Numbered from the stretch's first letter, positions 1 through 7,209 are shown. The stretch is 64,000 bases of DNA from Ensifer sp. MPMI2T (GCF_004827385.1 NZ_SRXN01000022.1:49981-113980); one strand, 5' to 3'. Program-made: numbers and translations. Notes: generated by a model not told the origin, from the letters alone.

Positions 1-210
1 TTCAAGCGCAACAAGGAACGCGTGATCATCGTCGACGACAACCGCGTCTCCGATCAGCGCGGCGGCGGCTCCGGCCGGATGGCAGATCGCTCCGATCGTC
101 CGGTGCATGTCACCGTCAACCAGTACGGCGTTGATCAGCGCGATGCCCGGTCCCGCCAGGCACAGAACGATGAAATCCGCCGCACCGTACAGCAAGCACT
201 GAGGAGCTGA
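1..210 (+). CDS. C-terminal end of a possible phage tail tape-measure protein
   Basis: The frame is open from the window edge and ends with TGA at 208-210, so only about 69 C-terminal residues are seen. The tail is hydrophilic, Gly/Arg/Asp rich and ends in a short helix (EIRRTVQQALRS). An 'HVTVNQYG'-like stretch near the C-terminus recalls tape-measure or minor tail proteins of rhizobial prophages, but this is only a resemblance. The next gene starts 3 bases downstream behind a GAGGAG site, suggesting co-transcription. It could equally be another large phage or ICE protein. Confidence 0.45.
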   Translation, partial: FKRNKERVIIVDDNRVSDQRGGGSGRMADRSDRPVHVTVNQYGVDQRDARSRQAQNDEIRRTVQQALRS

Positions 211-212
211 CC

Positions 213-839
213 ATGTCCGAAGCGCTCGTCCGCTCCATCTGTGCAGAGTTCGACGTTGAGATCATCCCGGCGAACGAGTTTCCAAAGCCGGGACAAACGC
301 GAGCCATCGTGACGATGCGCCGAATTCTTGTGAAGCGCGGGGAAGGACATTTTCGTCTGGTTATGAGCACGCTGGCTGAAACGAAGGGAAATCACTGGCT
401 GATCGAGGAGTGCAGCCTTTGGGCCGTTTCTGATCTGATCCTGGCCTGTTCTGAGTGGATCGATGAAAACGCATCGACGTGGCTTGAACTATGGGACCGT
501 ATTGAACTCGGCTCGATCATGCTTGCCGCGGACCATTTGAGGGGCACCACCCCACTGCGGCATGCCCTGACAGCCCTGATCTATTCCCGACTGTCATCCC
601 TGGCCGGCCATGGCCTGTCGAACACAGACTCCGGATACGGGCTGCGGCACCGAGCTGGCTTCACAAACAGTCGCGATCGGCGCATCGAGCTCGGCCGCCG
701 GCTGATCAAGGCGCGCGCGCGCCTTCGGCATGGCCAGTGGATGGGGTATCTCCAAGAGGCGGGTCTTTCGTGGCTCCGCGCCAACAATGCTATGCGCCTC
801 GCCAAAGAGGCAGACCAGCAGGTGCGATCGGCGGCGTGA
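213..839 (+). CDS. Hypothetical protein with DUF3102-like C-terminus
   Basis: A 208-residue protein starting at ATG 213 behind a good ribosome site (GAGGAG, 6 bases upstream). Residues about 156-200 (LGRRLIKARARLRHGQW followed by a short Trp/Leu-rich helix) resemble the DUF3102 pattern of phage and plasmid proteins, where a 'GxWLPWLE...R.A...M' motif ends a helical domain. The N-terminal 150 residues are not recognised. It probably shares a transcript with the partial gene upstream. DUF3102 proteins have no settled function; a DNA-associated phage role is only a guess. Confidence 0.6.
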   Translation: MSEALVRSICAEFDVEIIPANEFPKPGQTRAIVTMRRILVKRGEGHFRLVMSTLAETKGNHWLIEECSLWAVSDLILACSEWIDENASTWLELWDRIELGSIMLAADHLRGTTPLRHALTALIYSRLSSLAGHGLSNTDSGYGLRHRAGFTNSRDRRIELGRRLIKARARLRHGQWMGYLQEAGLSWLRANNAMRLAKEADQQVRSAA

Positions 840-846
840 GGAGCCG

Positions 847-1308
847 CTAGTTACTCGAGGCTCTCACGGCTTCAATGAGCCAATCCGTGTATGTCTTGCC
901 ATCGATCATCACGTCGTGCTCGGAGGCTCCCGAATCGTCTCCTCGAGCATTCATGTATTCGCAGCGAGCGATTCCGCGGATCGGTGTGCCAAAGGCATTT
1001 GGCGCGTCATAGCTTATGAAAAGGCTGAATAATGTAGGGTCCAGAGTTCCTCTGTCGAACTCCCGCAACTGGGCCTCGCGGAAAACAGCTCCAACCTTAT
1101 CGTCCGTCAGATATCGGGAGAAGGCGGCCCGGTCCAGCTTCTCCTCATACGAGGTGATCTCAAACCTTTTGTACTCTGACGGTGACCGCAGCCGCTTTTG
1201 CAAACTTGCCTCGCAAGCAGTCACCATTTCGGAATCGAAGAAACTGCAGCTAGACAGCGCCGTGATCATGGACAGCGCGATGGTCATTTTCAGAGTCGGC
1301 TTGGTCAC
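847..1308 (-). CDS. Predicted lipoprotein of unknown function
   Basis: Translation from GTG 1308 gives 153 residues; GGGGG lies 6 bases upstream, and a longer start at 1326 is possible. The N-terminus is a lipoprotein signal peptide: basic start (TKPTLK), hydrophobic core and a lipobox Leu-Ser-Ser-Cys, so the mature protein should be lipid-anchored in the envelope. The rest is soluble with two further cysteines. It is convergent with the gene ending at 839, 8 bases away. No family is recognised. Confidence 0.6.
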   Translation of the reverse strand: MTKPTLKMTIALSMITALSSCSFFDSEMVTACEASLQKRLRSPSEYKRFEITSYEEKLDRAAFSRYLTDDKVGAVFREAQLREFDRGTLDPTLFSLFISYDAPNAFGTPIRGIARCEYMNARGDDSGASEHDVMIDGKTYTDWLIEAVRASSN

Positions 1309-1416
1309 GCTACACCCCCTACGCAATACAACCGAGAGCTTAGCAATGTCTCACAGCGCATATCGCAGTCAAGGATTAGCGCACAGCCCCAGAGGAGCCT
1401 GCAATCTGCAGTTCAA

Positions 1417-1614
1417 TCATGAGAAACATCCGGGCGGGGTCATCATCTCGACGCACGCAATATCACTGTCCGATAGCGGCGTGCCGTTCTGCCAGGCGCC
1501 GCTCATGAGCACCAGGTGATAATACGGCTCCACCGTATCGCCGATGCGCTTGATCGGTCGATCCGGGTAAAGCTCGTTGTAGCGCCGACGAGCGGCTTCG
1601 ACGTCGGATTCCAT
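1417..1614 (-). CDS. Small hypothetical protein
   Basis: A 65-residue acidic protein from ATG 1614, beginning with a helix (ESDVEAARRRYNELYP). A longer frame runs back to 1689, but its extra residues overlap the hairpin at 1643-1709 and look non-coding. No clear ribosome site precedes ATG 1614. A terminator-like structure sits directly upstream in the direction of transcription, so the gene may be attenuated or use a promoter within that interval. No family is recognised. Confidence 0.45.
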   Translation of the reverse strand: MESDVEAARRRYNELYPDRPIKRIGDTVEPYYHLVLMSGAWQNGTPLSDSDIACVEMMTPPGCFS

Positions 1615-1636
1615 AACGAATAGATGGTGAGCCGCA

Positions 1637-1654
1637 GGCAACAAAAAAGGCCGG
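1637..1654 (+). repeat. 18-bp direct repeat, copy 1 (other copy 2078-2095)
   Basis: GGCAACAAAAAAGGCCGG is identical at 1637-1654 and 2078-2095. In both places it forms the T-run and lower arm of a minus-strand terminator-like hairpin, while the rest of each hairpin differs. Confidence 0.8.
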
Positions 1655-1709
1655 GTAAGGTTGCAGTCAAGGCTAGGGACGCCGCCCAAACGGGCAAGTC
1701 CACCCGGCC
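1643..1709 (-). promoter_or_regulatory. Attenuator-like hairpin upstream of the 1614 gene
   Basis: Arms at 1649-1656 (ggccgggt) and 1702-1709 (acccggcc) are perfectly complementary and enclose a smaller GCCC/GGGC hairpin near 1684-1695. On the minus strand the outer stem is followed by six T (1643-1648). It lies between any upstream promoter and the start at 1614, so it could act as an attenuator. The end of the structure shares 18 identical bases with the terminator at 2087-2111. Confidence 0.4.
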
Positions 1710-1826
1710 GTGAGCACGTCCATAATGGCCTGGGCCACGTTTAAGCCCAGAGCCCGCACCGCGCATGTTTACCCGCATATTTCCAAGTTAAGATCCTTGG
1801 ATCGAAACGATTCGAGGGAATTGACC

Positions 1827-2054
1827 ATGTTGGAAAAGAGAGCACTGGCTATCGATGTCGACGGAGCCGAGAAGGTTGTCATCATCTGCGATTTCGTCGA
1901 TCGGCAAGATATGAACCAGGCTGGAGGGAAAGCGGCGCCGCAGTCCAGGTACTTTCTAGAAGGCCACAGAGGCACCTACGGAAGGGAACTTTCCCTCGAG
2001 AATGACGGCACTTTGAGGGAGCCGGGTTCCGATAGGATTTACAGGCTTAGATAG
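1827..2054 (+). CDS. Small hypothetical protein
   Basis: A 75-residue protein from ATG 1827, chosen because GAGGGA lies 8 bases upstream; the frame extends back to 1710 without a better signal. It begins MLEKRALAIDVDGAEKVVII and is charged throughout, with no membrane segment. The beta-rich N-terminus suggests a small folded domain, but no family is recognised. It stands alone between two minus-strand genes. Confidence 0.55.
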   Translation: MLEKRALAIDVDGAEKVVIICDFVDRQDMNQAGGKAAPQSRYFLEGHRGTYGRELSLENDGTLREPGSDRIYRLR

Positions 2055-2083
2055 CCCCACCCCTCTCAACGGCATAGGGCAAC

Positions 2084-2111
2084 AAAAAAGGCCGGTCTTT
2101 CCCCGACCTTT
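2084..2111 (-). terminator. Intrinsic terminator for the 2212-2538 gene
   Basis: Arms 2087-2095 (aaaggccgg) and 2103-2111 (ccgaccttt) pair over 9 bases with one G-T wobble around a 7-base loop. On the minus strand the stem is followed by six T (2084-2089), a normal intrinsic terminator about 100 bases past the stop of the minus-strand gene. Confidence 0.7.
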
Positions 2112-2127
2112 CGTCGTCCCTTCGCAC

Positions 2128-2156
2128 CGCTGCCAGTACATCCGTGGTTAGCAGCG
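2128..2156. repeat. Hairpin with conserved 20-nt core, copy 1
   Basis: TGCCAGTACATCCGTGGTTA at 2131-2150 is identical to 28791-28810. Here it is enclosed by CGCTGC/GCAGCG arms; at the other copy the arms are GCCATT/AATGGC. The core is conserved while the flanking bases differ but stay self-complementary. Confidence 0.75.
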
Positions 2157-2211
2157 AGAGGGACCGTATGAATTGAATGTAGGGGCAGATTGTGACAGCG
2201 GCAAGCCCTTG

Positions 2212-2538
2212 CTAAACCAGATGATCCCCTGCCAGATCCCAGAGCAGCTTGTCGTGAATTTCCTTGATCTCACTGGCTACGCCGGCGACTTCTTCTTCCG
2301 TCATGTTGCGCAAAGTGGCGCGAATCCTTCCTTCGCCCTCGTGCTCCGCCTCACGCGCTGTTACCCGCTCCATCAGTTTGCGATAGCGCTCCCGGTTCTC
2401 CGGATCAGATAGGTCATCGTCATTCACCGCAATCAGCGAAAGGAATGCACCCTCCACGCGGGTTCTGATATCGCGATTGGTGATGAGGCTATCTAGAGCA
2501 GTTGACAGTTTCTCGCGAATGTAGCGATCAGCCGACAT
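2212..2538 (-). CDS. Hypothetical helical protein
   Basis: A 108-residue, strongly charged, almost entirely helical protein from ATG 2538, with GGAGACGAAC just upstream. There is no signal peptide or membrane segment. The acidic, heptad-like middle (DPENRERYRKLMERVTAREAE) suggests a coiled coil or helical bundle. It appears to be a single-gene unit with its own terminator at 2084-2111. Family not recognised. Confidence 0.65.
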   Translation of the reverse strand: MSADRYIREKLSTALDSLITNRDIRTRVEGAFLSLIAVNDDDLSDPENRERYRKLMERVTAREAEHEGEGRIRATLRNMTEEEVAGVASEIKEIHDKLLWDLAGDHLV

Positions 2539-2770
2539 ATGTTCGTCTCCTTTTAGGTCGGCGAGCAGACTGCCAGAGCGCCAAATTCAGTCAAGGTCCC
2601 TGGGGCGGTAAACCGTCCGGTGCACCATTGCCTATGCCTGGATACCGGCGACATGCCGGACGGCGGAAATCCGGCTCCGACGCGGGGATTTCCAGCGCGG
2701 CGGGTGGATGCATTATTGACAGCCGTACGACGCTATAGTGAAACTTTCGAGCGGAAACGGAGAGACGCCC

Positions 2771-2893
2771 ATGGCCCACGACGGCGAAGAAGACAAGAAG
2801 GACCAGGAGACCACCAACAGCGGTGAGAAGATACCACCGCCGCGGGATTGGGATAGCCGTAAGAGCGAAGATCCTAAGAAACGAGATTATTGA
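2771..2893 (+). CDS. Very small acidic/basic protein (40 aa)
   Basis: ATG 2771 to TGA 2893 encodes 40 residues, MAHDGEEDKKDQETTNSGEK followed by a Pro/Arg/Asp/Lys-rich tail. GGAGAG lies 6 bases upstream of the start, and a TTGACA at 2716-2721 could belong to a promoter. The composition suggests a disordered peptide. Its 3' end overlaps the convergent gene at 2874 by 20 bases. The good ribosome site supports reality; function unknown. Confidence 0.5.
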   Translation: MAHDGEEDKKDQETTNSGEKIPPPRDWDSRKSEDPKKRDY

Positions 2894-3377
2894 TCAGGGG
2901 CGCGGCCCCTGCAATGGCAGTAATCAGGGGTGTTGCAATTCCCATTTTAACCGCAATGTCGAGCGCGCTGGCAGTGCGCTCGTTGAGACTGCGATTGGCT
3001 TTTTGAGTTTCAAGTAGTTCCGCAAAATACGCTTCGGCGACGTCCTCCGCACCATGCTGCGGAAGCATAGCCCATTGCCAAAATTCGGCCCCCCGGCCCG
3101 GCAAATTGATTGATGAACGGGACATCGCCCGAAAACAGAATAGCGCTCCGATTGCCAGCCATTCCGCTGTTGCAAGCATCGACCATCTAGAGAATTGCAG
3201 CAGCTCATCATCTCGAAAAAAGCCGGCTGCAGCTGTGATTCCCGCTCCGATACCCAAGGTGACATACAGCCGGAACACGGCCATCGCCTTTTGATCAGTG
3301 AACAGTATCAGGTTCACCAACGCTGTGTGGCGAGCACGCGCATCATCGAGCGCGACTTTGAAGTCATCGGCCTTCAT
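2874..3377 (-). CDS. Three-TM membrane protein in an operon with an XRE repressor
   Basis: A 167-residue protein from ATG 3377, overlapping the stop of the XRE gene (ATGA), so the two should be translationally coupled. An N-terminal helix (about 1-35) is followed by TM segments at about 36-55 and 66-85, a cytoplasmic helical stretch, and a third TM at about 146-165. Short pore-like membrane proteins of similar layout (SLATT- or Pycsar-effector-like) are known in phage-defence operons, but I see no diagnostic motif. Alternatives are a phage exclusion protein or a toxin kept off by the repressor. Confidence 0.65.
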   Translation of the reverse strand: MKADDFKVALDDARARHTALVNLILFTDQKAMAVFRLYVTLGIGAGITAAAGFFRDDELLQFSRWSMLATAEWLAIGALFCFRAMSRSSINLPGRGAEFWQWAMLPQHGAEDVAEAYFAELLETQKANRSLNERTASALDIAVKMGIATPLITAIAGAAPLINNLVS

Positions 3378-3610
3378 CTTTGGAGCCTCACACCCGGTCC
3401 ACCATCGACCATCTCGCCCTCAGCCTGGAAGATCACGCCGGCCGCCTCGAGCACGCGCATGATCGCCTCCAGATTGTTCTGAACCGGCACCGATCGGCCC
3501 GCCTCAAAATTGCGGACCGTCGACAATCCGACCTTCGCGGATTTGGCCAGCTCCTCTTGTGAGAGATTTACTAAAGCCCTGGCAGCTCTGCATTGTTCTG
3601 GGATGAGCAT
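3374..3610 (-). CDS. XRE-family HTH repressor
   Basis: A 78-residue single-domain regulator. ATG 3610 is preferred over 3625 because GCAGGAG sits 6-7 bases upstream. The helix-turn-helix is typical: [20 protein letters not shown] then VRNFEAGR, with a C-terminal dimerising helix ([15 protein letters not shown]). It lies opposite the gene at 3722, and three palindromic sites fall in the gap, so autoregulation and control of the divergent gene are likely. It is the first gene of a two-gene operon with the membrane protein at 2874-3377. Confidence 0.9.
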   Translation of the reverse strand: MLIPEQCRAARALVNLSQEELAKSAKVGLSTVRNFEAGRSVPVQNNLEAIMRVLEAAGVIFQAEGEMVDGGPGVRLQR

Positions 3611-3642
3611 TACGAACTCCTGCAACCATTTTCATTAGGTAT

Positions 3643-3703
3643 AACGAAAATCGTTTGACAACGCCATACATAACGGATTACGTTATCTATAACGAAAATC
3701 GTT
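3643..3703. promoter_or_regulatory. Operator region with twin AACGAAAATCGTT palindromes and promoter
   Basis: AACGAAAATCGTT occurs at 3643-3655 and 3691-3703 (AACGA/TCGTT arms). A related TAACG-N5-CGTTA site is at 3671-3685. On the plus strand TTGACA (3655-3660) and TACGTT (3679-3684) make a sigma70-like promoter, spacing 18, overlapping the first and middle palindromes. This is the expected arrangement for repression by the adjacent XRE protein. Confidence 0.75.
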
Positions 3704-3721
3704 ACTTGAGGAGTGATTGAA

Positions 3722-3886
3722 ATGGCCGGCAAATACGAAGTCACCTTCCAAGGCTCTCAGGGCCAGGTCGCGAAGGTGAAGGACCAGCGGGACAACGTGA
3801 CGATCGTGAAGTTTTCCCGCCGTCGCCAGGCCAAGCGCTTTCCCGGCCAGTTCGGCGGCGTTCTCGTCAAGCCGTCTGCCCACTAA
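3722..3886 (+). CDS. Small basic protein divergent from the XRE repressor (54 aa)
   Basis: ATG 3722 to TAA 3886, behind GAGGAG. The 54-residue product (starting MAGKYEVTFQGSQGQVAKVK) is basic and predicted beta-rich, with no helix-turn-helix, so it is not a Cro-type protein by eye. It sits just downstream of the putative operators and 30 bases before the S24-like gene, probably in the same transcript. Family not recognised. Position suggests an early, repressor-controlled gene. Confidence 0.6.
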   Translation: MAGKYEVTFQGSQGQVAKVKDQRDNVTIVKFSRRRQAKRFPGQFGGVLVKPSAH

Positions 3887-3916
3887 TTAGCAACTCGACA
3901 ATCCGGAGTATCTGAA

Positions 3917-4324
3917 ATGCTTGATCGACCGATTCAGGCAGCCGCCGAAGGCTTGCCAGTGAGCGCACTCATTCCTGCCCGTATACCCGCCGAGAACATC
4001 TTGTCCGATCGCTTCCGCATTCATGCGGTGATGGGAGATGCGATGGAGCCTACGCTTCGCGGCAATCGGGACTATGCTCTTATTGCCCCAGTGACTCAGT
4101 ACTGCGGCGAAGGCCTTTATCTCGTGGACGTCGGAAGCGGCGTCGATATCTTCCGCGTCCGCAACAGCTTCGACGGGAAGGGCGGTCTCCTGCTCTTCCA
4201 AGAAAACCGCCAGGAGGAATACCCAATCAGCCTCGAGGAGTTCGAGGCGCTGGTCGTCGGCATCGTCGTGGCCGACATCAAACCGCGCGACGAACGCTTT
4301 CTGAGGGCGGCTCGAAATGGATGA
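3917..4324 (+). CDS. S24 peptidase-like (LexA/CI C-terminal fold) protein, catalytic serine replaced
   Basis: A 135-residue protein consisting of an S24-type domain without an HTH. The signature is clear at residues 37-57, but the usual Gly-Asp-Ser-Met reads GDAMEP, so the nucleophile is Ala42. Around the expected lysine the sequence is IFRVRN, with Arg rather than Lys. It should therefore lack self-cleaving activity while keeping the fold. Solitary S24-like proteins of prophages can bind CI/LexA-type repressors or RecA, so a role as antirepressor or modulator of the neighbouring XRE control is plausible inference. Confidence 0.75.
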   Translation: MLDRPIQAAAEGLPVSALIPARIPAENILSDRFRIHAVMGDAMEPTLRGNRDYALIAPVTQYCGEGLYLVDVGSGVDIFRVRNSFDGKGGLLLFQENRQEEYPISLEEFEALVVGIVVADIKPRDERFLRAARNG

Positions 4325-4400
4325 CCTTTCGACCGTCCAGGCTGGCGATCCCGAGTTTACCCCTGCGGATCTGGTCGGCGGGCTCCTGCCGGCGGCATAA
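4317..4400 (+). CDS. Possible 27-aa peptide overlapping the S24-like gene
   Basis: ATG 4317 lies within the last codons of the upstream gene and the frame runs to TAA 4400 (MDDLSTVQAGDPEFTPADLV plus seven residues). The overlapping arrangement would allow coupled translation. It is short, and support rests on the overlap alone. Confidence 0.25.
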   Translation: MDDLSTVQAGDPEFTPADLVGGLLPAA

Positions 4401-4442
4401 GGCCCCCTTTAGAAGGTCTTGCCAGATAACGACAACAGACTC

Positions 4443-4477
4443 ATCCTGCCCTTTTTGCTTGGAGGGGCAGGATTTTT
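4443..4477 (+). terminator. Terminator-like hairpin directly before the 4479 start codon
   Basis: Arms 4443-4451 (atcctgccc) and 4465-4473 (gggcaggat) pair perfectly around a 13-base loop and are followed by TTTTT (4473-4477). The only purine-rich candidate ribosome site (GGAGG, 4461-4465) is in the loop and stem edge, and ATG 4479 follows at once. It either ends the upstream operon or works as an RNA switch for the next gene. Confidence 0.55.
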
Positions 4478-4478
4478 C

Positions 4479-5029
4479 ATGAGCGAACGAGATCGGTCGA
4501 AGCTTACCGTCGTCGCCGAGAATACGCGACAGCAGGTCGACGCCAACATCATGCAGGAACAGGCGGACCATGCCCTGCGCGAGCTCGCCGCAAACATCAT
4601 CCGAGTTGTCAGAGGCGCCGGCCGACCGGACGATATCATCGACCAGTGCAATGAAGTCCTGAAAGCCGCGATCGAGTATCACGACAAGACCCAAAGGTTT
4701 GTGCGTTATTACTCGGTGGCGCGGCTCTGCACCTCAAGCCCGAGCATATCCTGGATTACGATTCCTTCGAGGGCCAGCGGCAGCTAGCGTTGCGCCAAAT
4801 GATCGAGGGATCACTGCAGGTTACTGCCTCTCGTCTGCTTGGGCAGCTCACGCAAGAGCGCAGAGGGGATTCTGAAATGTTCGAGGCCCTCCGCGAGTTG
4901 GAGCACCTCTACCAAGAACTTCGAAAGCAGCGCGAAGCCGAGGCCCGGGCCTATCGAGCGAAGACGGCGCCCAAGCAGCGCAAGCCGGTCAAGCGCAAAG
5001 CCAAGAAAACCGATGTGCCCATTTTATAG
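4479..5029 (+). pseudogene. Hypothetical helical protein, apparently frameshifted near 4730
   Basis: The first frame (ATG 4479 to stop 4787) encodes MSERDRSKLTVVAENTRQQV and a helical body up to about YHDKTQRFVRYYSVA, after which the residues look non-coding (Ser/Pro/Thr rich). A second frame is open from before 4700 and reads a sensible helical continuation (LHLKPEHILDYDSFEGQRQL) through to a Lys-rich C-terminus ending at 5029. That frame has no good start except TTG 4790. The simplest view is one gene of about 180 residues with a single indel between 4720 and 4740. The alternative is two adjacent genes. Function unknown. Confidence 0.5.
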
Positions 5030-5141
5030 AGAAACTAGTTGGGGCTCGCGGTGGAATCGACCACTCACCCCATAATTCTAGAAGTAAAAGCAATAACTTA
5101 GGCGAAAAGTCTGACGGACGGAGAACGGGAAGCGCTACGAG

Positions 5142-5384
5142 ATGGGCCTTGGTGCGACCCCCACGCCGAGCGACAAGAACGCGGGCGTAAGCCAGCCATC
5201 GGCCGAGACGGCGATTGCCGGACAGAAGACGGAGATCGACGAGATGAAGCCGGTCACCGAGCAGGTGAAAAAATGGCAGATGATGGGAATGGGCGCACTC
5301 GCGGTCGTCGGCATCGGCGGCGCCGCGATGGGTTTCACTTTCGCCGGCGCCATCCAGCGGGTGCTGGCGCTGTTGGCACGATAA
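5142..5384 (+). CDS. Small single-TM protein, possibly holin-like
   Basis: An 80-residue protein: a hydrophilic N-terminus (about 1-45), then one hydrophobic segment (MGALAVVGIGGAAMGFTFAG) and an amphipathic C-terminal helix (IQRVLALLAR). GGGAAG precedes the ATG. The layout is compatible with a small phage membrane protein, but no family is recognised. The last 94 bases are duplicated in decayed form at 9091-9186. Confidence 0.6.
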   Translation: MGLGATPTPSDKNAGVSQPSAETAIAGQKTEIDEMKPVTEQVKKWQMMGMGALAVVGIGGAAMGFTFAGAIQRVLALLAR

Positions 5385-5525
5385 TTGGGGTGCAATCATC
5401 ACCGAGCAACTCAGCGCAAATATGCGGTGAGCGAGAGGCACCTCCACTCAGCTGTGCGGCTTTTTTCGGTCTTGGGCTCGGGGTATTATTCGCGTCGATC
5501 GAGTGGTATCGCGCAGGGCGTTGAG

Positions 5526-6581
5526 ATGGATGCAAAAGATCGTCCGAAGAAGGTCTTTTTGGATGCGAACGTGGTTATCCGCGCCGGGCGACCGCCAGGA
5601 GGAATGCTGATCGACCGCATTGTCGATCTGGTCAAAGCGGAATTTGTTTCCGTTGTGACGACCGACCTGACGATGGCGGAGGTAGCGAAAAAGCACACCG
5701 ACAATGATTACAAGATAGTCAGGGAGGTGGCGCGCCCTCGCTTCCGGGCGCTCGCACACGACGTTTTAGGCGCCGATCTGCCACAGGTCGAGGAAAAGGA
5801 AATCTGGAAAAGGCTCGCTGACAAATATCGGGATGAGACCACCCGTATGTTCGTCAGGATGAAAGCTCGTACGTTGTCGATCGACGACGTTAAGCCGTCG
5901 GTTGTGTTCAGGGCTTACAACACAAATGAGGGCTTCTTTTCCGGGGAAGGCAAGCGCGATCAGTTCCCGGATGCGTTCATATTCGAACGTCTGAAACCAG
6001 AGGCCAAAGGGGACGACCCGCTCATCATTGTCTCAGATGACGGTGATTTCAAGGTTCCGGCGAAGGCCGTGGAGCATTTAACTTTGGTGAGATCGATCAG
6101 TGATCTCTTCAAGATGTTTGGCTTTGAGGTGAAGGAGCCGGACATCTTCACGTACATCGACGACAACCATGATCTCATTCGTGAGATGCTTGAGAAGCAA
6201 CTCGCGGAATGGGGCTTGTTGGCTACTGACGTGAAGGATGCGTCCATTGAACAGTTGGGTTTGAGCGACATTACTCTCTCAAATCTTGCCGCATTTGATT
6301 ACGGAGGCGAGTCGATACTAGTTGTCGGCAGCGCGGAAATGATCGTGAATGTTTCCTACACTCACCCCGATTGGGAGACTGCCTCGTACGACAGTGAAGA
6401 TAAGATTCTGTTGCCGTTTCGAGATGTCAGCGGCGAGACCGAAGTAACGGTCGACGCCGATTTCTCGATGACAATTCTCGTCGACGATGATGGCAAGCCA
6501 TCCGAGATCGAAGACATCGAGTTCAGGAACGACAATTTCATATACATCGACCTCAACCCTGACGGATGGCCCTACAAGTGA
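5526..6581 (+). CDS. PIN-domain protein (DUF4935-like), putative RNase
   Basis: A 351-residue protein from ATG 5526. The N-terminal PIN domain shows the first metal-binding Asp in KKVFLDANVVIR (Asp13), acidic residues in DQFPDAFIFERL, and IIVSDDGDFK in the last strand, the pattern of nucleases of the DUF4935 PIN group. The C-terminal 150 residues are acidic and beta-rich. PIN proteins cut RNA in a metal-dependent way. No antitoxin-sized gene flanks it, so it does not look like a VapBC pair. A lone large PIN protein in an island could be a phage-response nuclease (inference). Confidence 0.75.
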   Translation: MDAKDRPKKVFLDANVVIRAGRPPGGMLIDRIVDLVKAEFVSVVTTDLTMAEVAKKHTDNDYKIVREVARPRFRALAHDVLGADLPQVEEKEIWKRLADKYRDETTRMFVRMKARTLSIDDVKPSVVFRAYNTNEGFFSGEGKRDQFPDAFIFERLKPEAKGDDPLIIVSDDGDFKVPAKAVEHLTLVRSISDLFKMFGFEVKEPDIFTYIDDNHDLIREMLEKQLAEWGLLATDVKDASIEQLGLSDITLSNLAAFDYGGESILVVGSAEMIVNVSYTHPDWETASYDSEDKILLPFRDVSGETEVTVDADFSMTILVDDDGKPSEIEDIEFRNDNFIYIDLNPDGWPYK

Positions 6582-6661
6582 GCCCTCTTCCTGGCCCTCA
6601 GGCGCGCCAGATCGTGAAGACGTTGCTCTTGCGGTTACCGCAGTCGAGACAAGCCATATTC

Positions 6662-6695
6662 GCCCCGCGGCTTCGGCCGTGGGGCCTTCTTTATT
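6662..6695 (+). terminator. UUCG-loop terminator after the PIN gene
   Basis: Arms 6662-6671 and 6676-6685 form a 10-base stem (one G-T pair) with a TTCG tetraloop, followed by CTTCTTTATT. It lies 80 bases past the PIN gene stop. Between it and the amber-interrupted gene at 6921 I see no convincing gene. Confidence 0.7.
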
Positions 6696-6920
6696 GGCTC
6701 GCCCGCTACCACGTCGCATTCAGGCGGGTGTTCTCTTTCCAAGTCCCCCGAAAATCCTTGATCTCAAAGATCGTCCGCGGGTGGGCTTTCGCTAGCTCGA
6801 AGCCCTCTCTGTCTGGCATAGCTTCGAATGCAACTCATGATCGTTTGGCATGTGACTGAGGACGACGGCCAGCACAGCGCGAAGAGCGTTAACCCTGTGA
6901 GGTTCCCGACCTTGCCGCGA

Positions 6921-7130
6921 TTAATGCGGCGACCCTGCAGCTATTCCAACGGCCTCCATTCTCTCAAGATCCCCCCAGTCGCGTCTACGGATCTCTCTGA
7001 AAATCACCAGCCAAAACGGCGGGACCTCCGGATTCTTCTCCTCCAACGCAGCGCACGCTGCTACCGCCATCACGCACATGTCCCGCAGCTACTCGTCGGT
7101 CCACTCCTCGATTCGTGAAAGGTCGCTCAT
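6921..7130 (-). pseudogene. Small gene with in-frame amber at codon 14
   Basis: From ATG 7130, behind GGAG, the frame reads MSDLSRIEEWTDE, then TAG, then continues through LRDMCVMAVAACAALEEKNP and a Trp/Arg-rich stretch to TAA at 6921, 69 codons in all. The continuous coding character on both sides of the TAG suggests a recent nonsense change (TAC or TAT to TAG) or a sequence error. Re-initiation at the Met four codons after the stop could still give about 50 residues. Predicted helical; function unknown. Confidence 0.55.
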
Positions 7131-7209
7131 GCCAGATCTCCGTTCCCCGCGAGCGCAGAGCGTCGCGGTACGAACTGGCGACTAGCAAAAGTACTAGTGA
7201 GGGATCCGC

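Noticed and set aside
847..1326. Start at ATG 1326 for the lipoprotein
   Set aside because: GTG 1308 has the better ribosome site and a normal-length signal peptide.
6598..6657. 19-residue minus-strand peptide with CxxC (MACLDCGNRKSN...)
   Set aside because: Very short, overlaps the region between the PIN stop and a terminator; ribosome site too close. Could be a remnant, not enough support.
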